64,000 bases of DNA. Source: Dehalococcoidia bacterium. Lineage in GTDB: Bacteria; Chloroflexota; Dehalococcoidia; UBA2979. The DNA lies in contig JALOAL010000002.1 in NCBI GenBank assembly GCA_023228825.1, positions 248,001 to 312,000 of the forward strand, written 5' to 3'. The translations under genes and the position numbers were made by a program. The notes beneath the pieces were generated by a model. It worked only from the letters and a program-made list of their open reading frames with translations, searched no databases and had not been told where the DNA came from. This document shows, piece by piece, positions 40,385 through 50,224 of the stretch (positions are counted from its first letter, which is position 1; each line of letters begins with the position of its first letter).

Positions 40385-41584
40385 TCAGGCCCCGTACTTC
40401 GCGAGGCGTCCCGCATGCGCGAAGGCAAGGGGGAGCACCTCCTTGGCCGGGATAGTGCCGATCTCGCCGACGGCGCAGTTGGGTTCCGAGAACTGGTGCA
40501 GGTGGTCGCGTCGCACGTTGTCACCCCAGACCAGCAGCGGGACTGGGTGCCACGAGTGCACCGCCATGGTGGCGGGCGTGGAGTGGTCGCCTGTGACCAC
40601 CACCACGTTCGGCTCCAGGTCCAGCAGGCCCGGGAGCATCGCGTCGAACTCGGAGATCGCGTCCACCTTGCTGCGGAAGTCGCCGTCCTCGCCGGCGCTG
40701 TCGGTGTACTTGTAGTGCAGGAAGAAGAAGTCGTAGTCGTCCCAGTGCTTGCGGACCAGGTCGATCTGCTGCTGGAAGTCCTGGGCCCCTTCGATCGAGT
40801 CCATGCCGCACAACTTGGCCACGCCTCGATACATCGGGTAGACGGTGACGGCGGCGGCCCGCAGTTTCCACAGGTCCGGGAACGGCGGCATGTCCGGGCG
40901 CTTCGACCACCCGCGCAAGAGCGTCCCGTTCCCGCGCTCACGCGTCCCCAGGATCTTGTGCGCCCTGGTCACCCACTGCCGTACGAGGTCAGCCGTGCGT
41001 TCGCCCTCCGGCGAGGTGGCGGCCACCTCGTGCGGGGGGACGCCCTCGCGCTGGGGGTCGCTGTCGGAGATCGCCGCGCTCAGGCCCTCGCCGCGCAGGA
41101 TCAGGACGAAGCGCTGGTCCTGCACCGGCTCCACGAAGACCTCGACGCCCGGGAGTGCGATCTGACGGAGGGCCTCGCAGACCTTCGTGGTCTCCTCGGT
41201 GGGCAGGCGGCCAGCGCGGCGGTCGGTGATGCAGCCGTCCGCGTCCAGGTCGCACAGGTTGCCGCGCGCCGCCAGGTCGTTCGGGCCGAGTTCGAAGCCG
41301 ATGCCCGTGGTCTCCAGCGCCCCACGGCCGATTTCATACTCCAGCGGGTCGTATGAGAAGAGGGCGATGTGGCCCGGGCCGGAGCCCGGCGTAATGCCGT
41401 GGCCCACCGGCAGCGTGCGGCCCAGGCTGCCGGCTTCCGCCATGCGGTCCAGGTGCACCGTGTTGGCTTCTTCGAGTTCGGTGCGGCCTCGTGGCCCCTG
41501 GACGCCTCCCAGGCCGTCCAGGACGCAGAGGATCACCTTCGTGTCAGCGGGTTGCGAGAGGCGTCGGATGAGGTCAAGGTCCAT
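40385..41584 (-). CDS. apgM: Cofactor-independent phosphoglycerate mutase, archaeal type
   Basis: Interconverts 3- and 2-phosphoglycerate. 399 residues, the usual ApgM length and shorter than GpmI. ILCVLDGLGG near the N-terminus gives the first metal Asp, GITPGSGPGHIALFSYDP (about 63-80) holds the phosphorylated Ser region, and FFLHYKYTDSAGEDGD (about 285-300) and VVVTGDHSTPA (about 326-336) complete the alkaline-phosphatase-type metal sites. It sits between tpiA and pgk. Confidence 0.93.
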   Translation of the reverse strand: MDLDLIRRLSQPADTKVILCVLDGLGGVQGPRGRTELEEANTVHLDRMAEAGSLGRTLPVGHGITPGSGPGHIALFSYDPLEYEIGRGALETTGIGFELGPNDLAARGNLCDLDADGCITDRRAGRLPTEETTKVCEALRQIALPGVEVFVEPVQDQRFVLILRGEGLSAAISDSDPQREGVPPHEVAATSPEGERTADLVRQWVTRAHKILGTRERGNGTLLRGWSKRPDMPPFPDLWKLRAAAVTVYPMYRGVAKLCGMDSIEGAQDFQQQIDLVRKHWDDYDFFFLHYKYTDSAGEDGDFRSKVDAISEFDAMLPGLLDLEPNVVVVTGDHSTPATMAVHSWHPVPLLVWGDNVRRDHLHQFSEPNCAVGEIGTIPAKEVLPLAFAHAGRLAKYGA

Positions 41585-41641
41585 GGCGCCATCCTACCCG
41601 CGCGGACGCGCACGGTCGTCCCGAGGGCTCTCGGGGGCGGG

Positions 41642-42826
41642 CTACCTGTCGCGCAGGATCTCCACGCCGGGGAGCGATGCCCCCTGCAGCATTTCGAGCG
41701 ACGCGCCGCCGCCCGTCGAGACGTGCGACAGGCGGTCGCTGACGCCCGCCTTCGCCACGGCCGCCGCCGTCTCACCGCCGCCGACCACGGTCATCGCGCC
41801 CACCAGGTCCGCGAGCATCTTCGCGATCTCGATCGAACCTCGGTCGAACGGTTCGCGCTCGAAGAAGCCGACGGGGCCGTTCCAGACCACGGTCTTCATA
41901 GGGGCCAGCGCCTCGCGCATGTCCTCCAGCGTCTGGCGGCCCAGGTCCAGGATGCGGAAGCCGGGCGGGATGCGGTTCACGGAGACGTTGTTGATGCGCG
42001 TGCCGGAGGCGTCCGAGATCACCACGTCCGTCGGCATCATCAGCCGCAGGTCGTCCCGCGAAGCCGCGAGGCGCATGATCTCGTGCGCGTCGTCAATGCG
42101 GTCCACCTCCACCAGCGAGGCGCCCACATCGATGCCCTGCGCGCGCAGGAAGGTGTTGGCCATGCCGCCACCCACGCAGATGAGGGAGGTGCGGTCCACC
42201 ATGTTCTTGAGGATGCCGATCTTATCGGCCACCTTCGCGCCGCCCAGGATCACCGCCATCGGCGGCTCGCCGTTCGTGGCCACGCTGCCCACGTACGTGA
42301 GTTCGCGCTCCATCAGCAATCCCGCCACGGCCGGCAGGTAGTACCCCACCCCCACCACCGAGGCGTGCGCACGGTGCGCCGTCCCGAAGGCGTCCGAGAC
42401 GAAGACGTCAGCGAGCGCGGCCAGTTGCTTCGCGAATTGCGGGTCGTTCGCCTCCTCCTGCGGGTAGAAGCGCACGTTCTCCAGTAGCAGCAGGTCGCCC
42501 GGCTGCATCTCCGCCACCGCCGCCTCTACCGAGGGCCCCACGCACTCCTTCAGCGAGCGCACCTCGCACTCCATCAGCGACGAGAGGTGCGCCGCCACGG
42601 GAGCGTTACGCAGTTCCTCCACCACCCGACCACCCGGGCGGCCTCGGTGCGCACAGAGGATGACGCGGGCGCCGCGCTCCACCAGGTAGCGGATGGTGGG
42701 CAGCGACTCGCGCAGGCGGAAGTCGTCCAGGATCTGGCCGTCATCGTCGAACTGGACGTTGTAGTCGACACGCAGGAAGACACGCTTCCCACTGACATCA
42801 ATGTCCCGGACGGTCAACTTCTCCAC
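41642..42826 (-). CDS. pgk: Phosphoglycerate kinase
   Basis: Makes ATP from 1,3-bisphosphoglycerate. 394 residues. RVDYNVQFDDDGQILDDFRLRESLPTI at the N-terminus, HRGRPGG (about 60), ENVRFYPQEE (about 115), the nucleotide site ILGGAKVADKIG (about 194-205), WNGPVGFFE (about 315) and GGGETAAAV (about 345) are present. It is the first gene of the glycolytic part of the run, which reads pgk, apgM, tpiA, miaA onward. Confidence 0.96.
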   Translation of the reverse strand: MEKLTVRDIDVSGKRVFLRVDYNVQFDDDGQILDDFRLRESLPTIRYLVERGARVILCAHRGRPGGRVVEELRNAPVAAHLSSLMECEVRSLKECVGPSVEAAVAEMQPGDLLLLENVRFYPQEEANDPQFAKQLAALADVFVSDAFGTAHRAHASVVGVGYYLPAVAGLLMERELTYVGSVATNGEPPMAVILGGAKVADKIGILKNMVDRTSLICVGGGMANTFLRAQGIDVGASLVEVDRIDDAHEIMRLAASRDDLRLMMPTDVVISDASGTRINNVSVNRIPPGFRILDLGRQTLEDMREALAPMKTVVWNGPVGFFEREPFDRGSIEIAKMLADLVGAMTVVGGGETAAAVAKAGVSDRLSHVSTGGGASLEMLQGASLPGVEILRDR

Positions 42827-43049
42827 AGGGCTTCCTCCGCGCGAACCCGCGAACGGTCAGGGCCGCCCGTCCGGGCGGCGCAGGACGTCAGTACAAGGCA
42901 CGCCGGGGGAAGTGGCGACCATTCCGATGATACGAAGCGCCGGGTTGATGCGGCAATGAGCCCTGGTAGAGGTACCGCCTCGTCCGTTACCAGCGCCCTC
43001 GTGAAGGGGTATGACGAAATTCAGCGGGTTCGCGTCCTAGCATCCCCCC

Positions 43050-44927
43050 ATGCACTGGATTCGCCGCCACCGCAGAGGCCGCCCGCCACACCCCGACGTG
43101 CTCACTCCCGCCGAGTGGCGCGTGGTGGATCTCGCCCGCGCCGGGCACACCAACCCCGAGATCGCGGAGCAACTCGGCATCACGGTGCCCACGGTGAAGA
43201 CCCACATGTCGAGGATCCTCGACAAACTCGCTCTGCCCGATCGACGGGCGCTCGCCGCGTGGGACGGGCAGCCCGCGGTTCCGGCCGTCGAGGCGCCTCG
43301 ACGTGCGGTGCTGGCTGCGCCGCTGGGGTGGCTCACGTCCAGGACGGCCGGCGGAGTCGCCGTGGCCGCTGGGCTGGCTGTGCTGATGGGCGGACTCGTG
43401 ATCGCCATGGACTTCGGGAGGCCCAGCGGCGGTGACGTCTCGACACCCGCGCCGACCGCCTCCGAGACCGAGACGCCAGATCCCGAGGCGACACCGGGCC
43501 CGTCGTCTCCGTCCTTCGCCCCCACCGGCCGGACGAGTGACCCCGCGCTGGACGCCCTCATCGACGGACTCGTCACCGGCGACGCCGAGACGCTGATCCG
43601 CCTGGCCGCCGGCGCGGGCGCGCGTGGACGGCTCCCGGACGCCAACGAGGACCAGATGTACACCGCCTCGGAGTGGGCGGAACGCCTCGCGAGCGCCGAC
43701 CGGTCGCTGTACGCCGTCGCGACGGGAGACCCGCAGGCCGGTCCGCCCCGGGAGTTCGAGGTCGTCCTCGCGGTGAGCGAGGCGGGAGCAGCCCCGGTGG
43801 GCTGGCGGTTCGCGTTGCAGGACCACCGCTTCGTCGACATCACCGTCGGATCACGGCCCCCGACTTCGTATGCGCCCGGGGTAGCCCGCCAATACGACCG
43901 CTTCTTGGTGCTGCCCCCGCAGGACATCCTGCCTGTACCGCCGCCCGGAAGGAGCCTCGACAACCGTTCGGGCCACCCCGGCGTCGACAGCCTGTTCTCG
44001 ATGCTCGAAGCCCGCGACGTGACGGCGCTCGCCTCGTCCGTCGAGTACGAGCGACGAGCCTGCGAACCGGGCAGCCAGCCGGCGTGCCCCTCGGGCGTGG
44101 AGCGGGGCGAAGTGGACGCCCTGCCGCTCCGTGCCTGTGGCGGGAATGACTCCTGGATCAGCACCCAGAACACCGCGACCCGCCTGGAGCGCATCGCCTC
44201 CATTGCGTCGAATGTGCACGCCGTCGTCGAGATCCCCGAGGGCTACCGGCCGGATGCGGAGCACCTCCTGATCCTCGTGACGCAGGTCGCGCCGTACCGC
44301 TGGGAGTCCGCCGGCATCTTCGAGCAGGATGGCCAGATCGTCGGGCTCTTCACCCAGTGTGGTGAGTACCCCCAGGAGATGTACCCACCCTCCGCCTTCC
44401 TGCTGCCACCTCCGAGCGAGTCACCGCTCGATGCCGGACGCGCATCGGGCGTCGCCCAGGTCGATGCTGCCTTCGCCGCATTGCGCGCGGGTGACATCGC
44501 GACGCTGGACGGCCTCATCGCGTGGGAGCAGATCGGGTGCGTGACCCAGCAGGACGGCATCGGAGCGCCTCCACTCTGCGAGGCCGACGAGCCGCCCGGG
44601 ACCGTGCTGGACGTGCTCTCGGTCGTGTCGTGCGAGGGCGGACCGAGTCGCCGGGCCAACGCCCTCGAGATGTTCGGGCGCCTCGCGTCTCCCGACCTGG
44701 CGCTGCACTCGGTCGCGGACATCGGCATCCCGGTGGTCGACTGGGGATTCCCTCCCGGGGCGCTGGAGGTGGTGCTGATGCCCACCAACGCGGAGAACGG
44801 CGCGTTCGCGCTCTCCTTCACCGAGGACGGCATCGCGGCTGTGCGGTTCCCATGCGGCCCTGGTGGGGCGGAGAGGGTGATGTCACCCGGCCGCGCGCCC
44901 TCGTTCCTGCTGGCGCCGCCTCCCTGA
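43050..44927 (+). CDS. Membrane-anchored LuxR-type regulator with repeated outer domain
   Basis: 625 residues. An N-terminal LuxR/GerE HTH (about 18-72: LTPAEWRVVDLARAGHTNPEIAEQLGITVPTVKTHMSRILDKL) is followed by one membrane segment (about 102-120), a Thr/Pro/Glu-rich linker (about 128-160) and a large outer part. The outer part has three similar units starting at about 168, 310 and 470 (patterns DALIDGLVTGDAETL, DSLFSMLEARDVTAL, DAAFAALRAGDIATL). Having the HTH inside and a sensor outside on one chain recalls CadC/ToxR design but with a LuxR HTH. It stands alone, divergent from pgk. The ligand is unknown. Confidence 0.82.
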   Translation: MHWIRRHRRGRPPHPDVLTPAEWRVVDLARAGHTNPEIAEQLGITVPTVKTHMSRILDKLALPDRRALAAWDGQPAVPAVEAPRRAVLAAPLGWLTSRTAGGVAVAAGLAVLMGGLVIAMDFGRPSGGDVSTPAPTASETETPDPEATPGPSSPSFAPTGRTSDPALDALIDGLVTGDAETLIRLAAGAGARGRLPDANEDQMYTASEWAERLASADRSLYAVATGDPQAGPPREFEVVLAVSEAGAAPVGWRFALQDHRFVDITVGSRPPTSYAPGVARQYDRFLVLPPQDILPVPPPGRSLDNRSGHPGVDSLFSMLEARDVTALASSVEYERRACEPGSQPACPSGVERGEVDALPLRACGGNDSWISTQNTATRLERIASIASNVHAVVEIPEGYRPDAEHLLILVTQVAPYRWESAGIFEQDGQIVGLFTQCGEYPQEMYPPSAFLLPPPSESPLDAGRASGVAQVDAAFAALRAGDIATLDGLIAWEQIGCVTQQDGIGAPPLCEADEPPGTVLDVLSVVSCEGGPSRRANALEMFGRLASPDLALHSVADIGIPVVDWGFPPGALEVVLMPTNAENGAFALSFTEDGIAAVRFPCGPGGAERVMSPGRAPSFLLAPPP

Positions 44928-44934
44928 CCGGCCC

Positions 44935-45960
44935 TCAGGATACGCGGCCGACGGCAGCCTCCGCGTACTCCGCGAGCAGCGCCAGCCGTGCTTCGTCCAG
45001 GCCGGCGGTGCGTGCGGCGTCGAGGGCGAGCGTGAGTTCTTCGCGCGCCATCGCCTCCGTGGCCTGGCGGGCGCCGGTCGCCTCGATCCAGCGGGCCATG
45101 GCGTCGATGCGGTCGCCCGTGCCCGAGGGGGTGGCGTAGGCGTCGCGCAGGGACTGGCCCGCCGCGTCCGGTGACGCGAGCGCCGCGATCACGGGGTAGG
45201 TCATCTTGCGCGAGAGTAGGTCGTCACCCACGGGCTTCCCGGTCACGGCGGGGTCGCCCCAGATGCCGAGGATGTCGTCCACCATCTGGAATGCGAGGCC
45301 CACGTGCCGCCCGTACTCGCGGAGCGCGTCCACCACCTCCAGGGACGCCCCCGCGATGGCGGCGCCCACGGCGAACGGTGCCGCGAACATCGCGGCCGTC
45401 TTGCCGCCGGCCATCTCCAGGTACTCCGGCAGCGTCACGTCCGGGCGTGTCTCGAACGACATGTCCAGGTACTGGCCGTGCACCAGGCGGATGCACGCCT
45501 CGTCGATCTCGCGCATGACGGCCAGCGTGCGTCCGGCGGGAACCCCGGCAGCCTCGAGGCGGTGCTGGGCGAGGCGCGCGACCACGAACATGCCGTCGCC
45601 GGTGTTGATGGCCTGCGGGGCGCCGGCGAACGTCCAGAGGTTCTTACGGCCGCGCCGGAACTCGCTCGCATCCTCCACGTCGTCGTGCAGGAGCGAGAAG
45701 TTGTGCACAAGTTCGACCGAGGCCGCGGCCGCGACAGCGGTCTCTGGACGGCCACCGAGGATCTCCGTGGCGAGGAGCACCGCCACCGGGCGCATCATCT
45801 TGCCGGGGGACGCCTCGACAGGGACTCCCTGCTGATCCTCCCAGCCCAGGTGGTAGCGCATCCACGCGTAGAGGGCCTCCGGGCGGTCGCCGACGACGGC
45901 GCGCATCTCCGCCTGCACCAGCGGGCGGTACCGCGCCGCACGCGCCTCCAGGTCGGTCAT
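44935..45960 (-). CDS. Polyprenyl (geranylgeranyl-type) diphosphate synthase
   Basis: Chain-elongating prenyltransferase. 341 residues. The first Asp-rich motif is HDDVEDASEFRRG (about 93-105), longer than the plain DDxxD because of two inserted residues, and the second is MVDDILGIWGD (about 233-243). GKMMRPVAVLLATEILGG (about 53-70) carries the conserved Arg/Lys near the diphosphate. The ATG at 45960 overlaps the penicillin acylase stop by four bases. Confidence 0.9.
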   Translation of the reverse strand: MTDLEARAARYRPLVQAEMRAVVGDRPEALYAWMRYHLGWEDQQGVPVEASPGKMMRPVAVLLATEILGGRPETAVAAAASVELVHNFSLLHDDVEDASEFRRGRKNLWTFAGAPQAINTGDGMFVVARLAQHRLEAAGVPAGRTLAVMREIDEACIRLVHGQYLDMSFETRPDVTLPEYLEMAGGKTAAMFAAPFAVGAAIAGASLEVVDALREYGRHVGLAFQMVDDILGIWGDPAVTGKPVGDDLLSRKMTYPVIAALASPDAAGQSLRDAYATPSGTGDRIDAMARWIEATGARQATEAMAREELTLALDAARTAGLDEARLALLAEYAEAAVGRVS

Positions 45961-48395
45961 GGCACTCCCTCGCCGTCTGCGTCTCCCGCGTCTCCCGTGT
46001 CTCCCGTGTCACTCGCGCCACTCGTGTCCGGCGCGTCCGCCCGTTCGAGGACGAGCCAGGACTCTGCTGCTGACTCTACGGCCTCGCGCGAGAACAGGAG
46101 CGGGCGATAGAAGCCCCCCACGAACTCCTCGATACAGTCGTCATAGCGGGGGTGGCCGGGAATGCCGCTGTTGCCGGCGGGGATCATGAAGACGGAGCGG
46201 TCCCAGTCCGCCAGGTCCAGTACCTGGCGGTACCCGGGGGCGATGCGCACCACGTTCGTCTCCGTCCACGTCACGCCCTGCGCCTGCACCACCGTGTTCA
46301 CGTCCCCTCCGAAGGGCCAGTCCCCGCGGGAGTAGAGGTGTCCGAAGCCAGGCACGGCGTCCAGGAGATGCGGCAGGCGGAGGCGCTGGACGTCGCCCAG
46401 CCGCCAGCGCAGCGGATCCTCGTTCGAGTGCTGACGGAGGAGCGCCGCCGCCCGTCCCACAGCGCCGCGTAGGCGCCGGTCGCGGTCCTCGGCGCTGCGG
46501 TACCACGGCGACAGCACGCGCTCGGTGGCCGTGACGATGGCGCCCTGATTGCGGTACGCGAACGCGGAGTTCACCGGGATGCCGCCCACCGCACTGCCGA
46601 GGACCACGTGTGCGAGGGCCCCCGCCACTCGTTCTGCGAGGTCCGTCGCGAGCGCTCGATAGGTGGCGTGCACCAGGGCGCCGCCGGCGCTCTGCGCGTC
46701 CAGGACGCCGTCCCAGCCTTCCAGCAGCACGCGCTCCACGCCGTCCACCGCGTCGCGCTGCAGGATGGCGTCGCGGAGTCGTACCAGGAGCGCGGAGTAG
46801 CGGTCGCCCTGGACCGCGCTGAACGAGGCCACGGAGTGACGCTCGACGGCGTCGAGGCGTTCGCGGATGCGCTCGGCACGCGCGGGGTCAGCCCACTCCT
46901 CCCCGAGTTCCAGGTCCGTGCCGACCGCGTTGTTCGCTGACACGAGGACGCCCGAGGCGGGGTCGACGATGCGCGGGAGCGCGGAGGCTCCCAGGACGGG
47001 GGGCGTACCTTCGGACGTTGCGCCGTCCTGCGGGAGGAGGCCCTGTCCCGGCCGGCGACGCGGCACACCGCCGGCGAGGCGGTAGGCGATGCGGTCCTCG
47101 CGGCTGGCGAGGATGAAGTTGAACGTGGTGCCCGACCAGTGTCCGAGCGCCTGCTCGGCCTCGTCCAGGCCGGTCGCCGTCCACAGCGAGGTGAACGGCG
47201 TGGCCAGGTCGATGCCCTCGGTGACGGTGGTGCGTAGGGCGATGGCGCGCTGCTCACCCGGGAACGCCGGGCTGACCACCGGGCCGTGGCGCGTGACCAG
47301 CACGCGCTCCTCCACCGCCGGCGCGCCCTGCACCTCGATGCGTTCCAGGATCACCTCGGCCTGTGCCCAGCCCGCCGGCGTGCGGTAGCGGGTGGAGCCG
47401 TTGGCCTCGAACTCCTCGATGTAGCAGTCGGCCACGTCCGTCATGCCAGCGGTGACGCCCCACGCCACGTGTTGGTTGTGGCCGATGAGGGCGCCCGGGA
47501 CCCCGGCGATGCCCGCGCCGGCCAGGTCGTAGTCTCCGCCCGAGATGTGCGCGACGTGGAACACGCCCGGCAGCGACATTTCCACGTGTGGGTCGTTCGC
47601 CAGCAGCGGCGCCCCGGTCTCGCTCCGGGCGGAGGCGACGGCCCACGCGTTGGAGGCCAGGCCGCGTGGCAGCCCCGCCGCAATAGTCTCCTCGTACGCA
47701 CGGAGCAGGCGCGCCTCGGCGCCGGAGTAGCGCTGGCCGGTGACGGTGGAGGTGGGCGGGTGCACGGGGTCCAGGGCGCTCGCGAGTTCCGCGCCGAGCC
47801 CGGCGGCCAGGCGCTCCCGCACCAGTTCGGTGTTCCAGTTCCCCGCGAAGCCGAACATCACATAGCGCGCCAGCAGCATGACGTCCTCCACGCGCCATGG
47901 CGCGAAGTCATCCCCGAGCAGCGCGAACTCCGGGGGAAGCACCTTCAGGCGCCGTACGCCCTGGTTCACGCCTCGCGCATACGCCTCGAGCAGGTCGCCG
48001 ACGTCGGCGCGTACGTTCGCGGCGTCCCGCGCCGCGGCGCGGTGCAGGCCGACCCGGCGCATCAACCGGTCGCTGCCGAGCGATCCGGCGCCCGCCACCT
48101 CCGCCAGACGGCCGCTGGCGAGGCGTCGCGCGCCTTCCATCTGGAAGAGCCGGTCTTGCGCGTGGACGAAGCCGTGGCCAAAGAAGGCGTCTGCTTCCGT
48201 CGCGGCGAAGACGTGGGGGACGCCGTGGCGGTCGCGGATCACCTCCACCACGTGGTCCGCGCCTCGTACCGCCAGGACGCCGTCCACCGTGGGGAAGGAG
48301 GAGTGCGTGGTGGTGCGGGTCAGCGCGCGGCCCGCGCCCGCGGCACGCGCGGCTGTGGCGGCCACCGCCTCCCGAGCAGACCCCGCGAGGCTCAC
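45957..48395 (-). CDS. Penicillin acylase family (peptidase S45) protein
   Basis: 812 residues, an Ntn-hydrolase made as a precursor. The alpha part (about 30-245) begins with EVIRDRHGVPHVFAATEADAFFGHGFVHAQDRLFQME. The autocatalytic nucleophile is Ser about 248 in GLASNAWAV, after which the beta chain starts. LLANDPHVEMSLPGVFHVAHI follows, and later HYSNEDP-like and GYRQVLDL segments match the family. No clear signal peptide is seen, unlike many family members, so it may be cytoplasmic or use the weak N-terminal Ala-rich stretch. The natural substrate is unknown. Confidence 0.9.
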   Translation of the reverse strand: MSLAGSAREAVAATAARAAGAGRALTRTTTHSSFPTVDGVLAVRGADHVVEVIRDRHGVPHVFAATEADAFFGHGFVHAQDRLFQMEGARRLASGRLAEVAGAGSLGSDRLMRRVGLHRAAARDAANVRADVGDLLEAYARGVNQGVRRLKVLPPEFALLGDDFAPWRVEDVMLLARYVMFGFAGNWNTELVRERLAAGLGAELASALDPVHPPTSTVTGQRYSGAEARLLRAYEETIAAGLPRGLASNAWAVASARSETGAPLLANDPHVEMSLPGVFHVAHISGGDYDLAGAGIAGVPGALIGHNQHVAWGVTAGMTDVADCYIEEFEANGSTRYRTPAGWAQAEVILERIEVQGAPAVEERVLVTRHGPVVSPAFPGEQRAIALRTTVTEGIDLATPFTSLWTATGLDEAEQALGHWSGTTFNFILASREDRIAYRLAGGVPRRRPGQGLLPQDGATSEGTPPVLGASALPRIVDPASGVLVSANNAVGTDLELGEEWADPARAERIRERLDAVERHSVASFSAVQGDRYSALLVRLRDAILQRDAVDGVERVLLEGWDGVLDAQSAGGALVHATYRALATDLAERVAGALAHVVLGSAVGGIPVNSAFAYRNQGAIVTATERVLSPWYRSAEDRDRRLRGAVGRAAALLRQHSNEDPLRWRLGDVQRLRLPHLLDAVPGFGHLYSRGDWPFGGDVNTVVQAQGVTWTETNVVRIAPGYRQVLDLADWDRSVFMIPAGNSGIPGHPRYDDCIEEFVGGFYRPLLFSREAVESAAESWLVLERADAPDTSGASDTGDTGDAGDADGEGVP

Positions 48396-48413
48396 GAGGT
48401 GCGCCTCATCGCG

Positions 48414-48899
48414 TCAGGAGCCGCTCTCGGAAGCGGCGGCCTGCCGGGCGCGCATGGCGTCGTCCACGGCCTTCACCTTGTTCAGCCGGCGTTCGTGGCG
48501 GCCGCCCTCGAAGGAGGCGGCGCGGAAGGCGCGCATGACCTCGGACGCCACGCCGCGGCCGATGGCCCAGGCGCCCAGGCAGAGGACGTTCACGTCCGTG
48601 TGCTCGCGGGCGCGCTTTGCGGAGAAGGTGTCGTGGCAGACCGCCGCGCGCACGCCGTGGATCTTGTTCGAGACGACGGAGGGCCCCACGCCGTTGGAGC
48701 AGATCAGGATGCCGAAGTCGTGCTGCCCGCCGGCCACCGCCTCCGCGAGGGGTACCGCGATGTCCGGGTAGTCGCAGGACTCCAGCGAATCCGTGCCGTA
48801 GTCCGCGACCTCGTCCCCGAGTGCGGCGAGTTCTGCCCGCAGGATCTCCTTCAGTTCGAAGCCGGCGTGGTCGGAACCAATGGCGACGCGCATCAGCAA
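48414..48899 (-). CDS. rpiB: Ribose 5-phosphate isomerase B
   Basis: 161 residues. IGSDHAGFELKEILRAEL (about 7-24), YPDIAVPLAEAVAGG and CSNGVGPSVVSNKIHGVRAAVCHDTFSAKRAREH (about 63-98) show the RpiB/LacA fold with the catalytic region near Cys 63. The GVG after the Cys differs from the usual GTGI. The reaction is ribose 5-phosphate to ribulose 5-phosphate. It lies 18 bp upstream of the penicillin acylase start on the same strand. Confidence 0.93.
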   Translation of the reverse strand: MLMRVAIGSDHAGFELKEILRAELAALGDEVADYGTDSLESCDYPDIAVPLAEAVAGGQHDFGILICSNGVGPSVVSNKIHGVRAAVCHDTFSAKRAREHTDVNVLCLGAWAIGRGVASEVMRAFRAASFEGGRHERRLNKVKAVDDAMRARQAAASESGS

Positions 48900-48949
48900 T
48901 ACTCCCCTGCGTGCGTCACTTCATGCTACCGCAGGCGGCCGTTGCGGAC

Positions 48950-50170
48950 TCACATCTGCCGCTGCCGGAGCAGCGCCAGCGCCCCCCGTTCCTCCGCGCT
49001 GAGCCACTTCGAGGCCGGCGAGCCGTTGATGACCTCGCCGTCCAGGTACGCCTCCACGACCGCGGGGTGGACGTAGGACTTGCGGGCCACGGCCACGGTG
49101 TTGCCGAGCACGCCAGCCACGTGCTCGATGGCCCCGGTCACGCGGCGCTTCGCCTCCGCGTCCGAGGCGGGGGCGCCGTGCTCCCGGAACGCCTCGCGGA
49201 GGGCGGCGGCGGCCAGGACGGTGCCCCACCAGGTGCGGAAGTCCTTCGCCGTGAACTCGCGATTTGCCGCCTGCCGGATGAACTCGTTGACGTCCGCCGA
49301 GTCCACGGTGCGCCGCGCGCCGTCATCGTCCACGTACTGGAACAACTCGTAGCCGGGCAGTTCGCGGCACTTCTGGACGATGCGAGCGACACGAGGGTCG
49401 CGGACGTCCACCCGGTGCTCCCTGCCGCTCTTTGCGCGGAACGTGAGGACGAAGTGCTCCGCGTGCGTCTCCACGTGCTTGTTGCGCAGCGTGGTCAGTC
49501 CGTAGGAGCCGTTGTCCCGCGCATACTCAGCGTTGCCCACGCGCACGCCGGTCGTGTCCAGCAACCGCACGACCGTCGCCACCACGCGCTCACGAGGCAG
49601 CCCGCGCATCCGCATCGCCTCGTCCACGCGGCGGCGGATGCGAGGGAGCGCCTCGCCGAACGCGACCATGCGGCCGAACTTGCTCTCGTCGCGCATTGCA
49701 CGCCAGCCGCGGTGGTATCGGTACTGTTTGCGGCCTCGGGCGTCGCGACCGGTGGCCTGGAGGTGGCCGTGCGGCAGGGCGCAGATCCACACGTCCTCCC
49801 ACGCCGGGGGGACCGCGAGCGCACGGATGCGGGCCAGCGTTGCCTCGTCCTCCACCACGCGACCGTCAGCGTCGAGATACTCGAAGCCCGCGCGGGTGCG
49901 CTTCCGGCGCAGGCCAGGCTCGGTATCGCTGACGTAGCACAGCGCACCCGAAGCCCCGTCGCTCGCCCCGGTCGAGGAGTCCCTCGATCTGTTCGAGGAC
50001 CCGTTCGAGTGCGTGCGAGCGCCGGTAGCCGGAACTCGGGCTGTCGTCTGAACCACGGTGGGCCGATCCGCTGGTCGGTGGGTGCGGACAGCATCCGGCG
50101 TCATCGCTTGCGCCGGCGTCCGAGGCGACGCGTGCACGCTTGCGAATGAGCAACGAGGCGCGGGGGGCAT
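48950..50170 (-). CDS. DNA topoisomerase IB
   Basis: Relaxes supercoils through a 3'-phosphotyrosine. 406 residues from the first ATG; an ATG 22 codons later also fits, and the first 75 residues are low-complexity. The poxvirus-type core is clear: GYDTDGRKQYRYH-like GRDARGRKQYRYHRGW (about 142-157), RVGNAEYARDNGSYGLTTLRNKHV (about 212-235), FTAKDFRTWWGT (about 300-311) and the catalytic Tyr in ARKSYVHPAV (about 363). Confidence 0.92.
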   Translation of the reverse strand: MPPAPRCSFASVHASPRTPAQAMTPDAVRTHRPADRPTVVQTTARVPATGARTHSNGSSNRSRDSSTGASDGASGALCYVSDTEPGLRRKRTRAGFEYLDADGRVVEDEATLARIRALAVPPAWEDVWICALPHGHLQATGRDARGRKQYRYHRGWRAMRDESKFGRMVAFGEALPRIRRRVDEAMRMRGLPRERVVATVVRLLDTTGVRVGNAEYARDNGSYGLTTLRNKHVETHAEHFVLTFRAKSGREHRVDVRDPRVARIVQKCRELPGYELFQYVDDDGARRTVDSADVNEFIRQAANREFTAKDFRTWWGTVLAAAALREAFREHGAPASDAEAKRRVTGAIEHVAGVLGNTVAVARKSYVHPAVVEAYLDGEVINGSPASKWLSAEERGALALLRQRQM

Positions 50171-50224
50171 TACGGCTGGTGTAGCCGCCCAGTCCGGGGA
50201 TGCGGATCCCTCAGCGCCCCTCGC

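Noticed and set aside
42862..42879. GCCGCCCG/CGGGCGGC inverted repeat upstream of pgk as a terminator
   Set aside because: It lies in the 5' region shared by two divergent genes, and the loop is only two bases, so termination is unlikely. It may be a leader hairpin.
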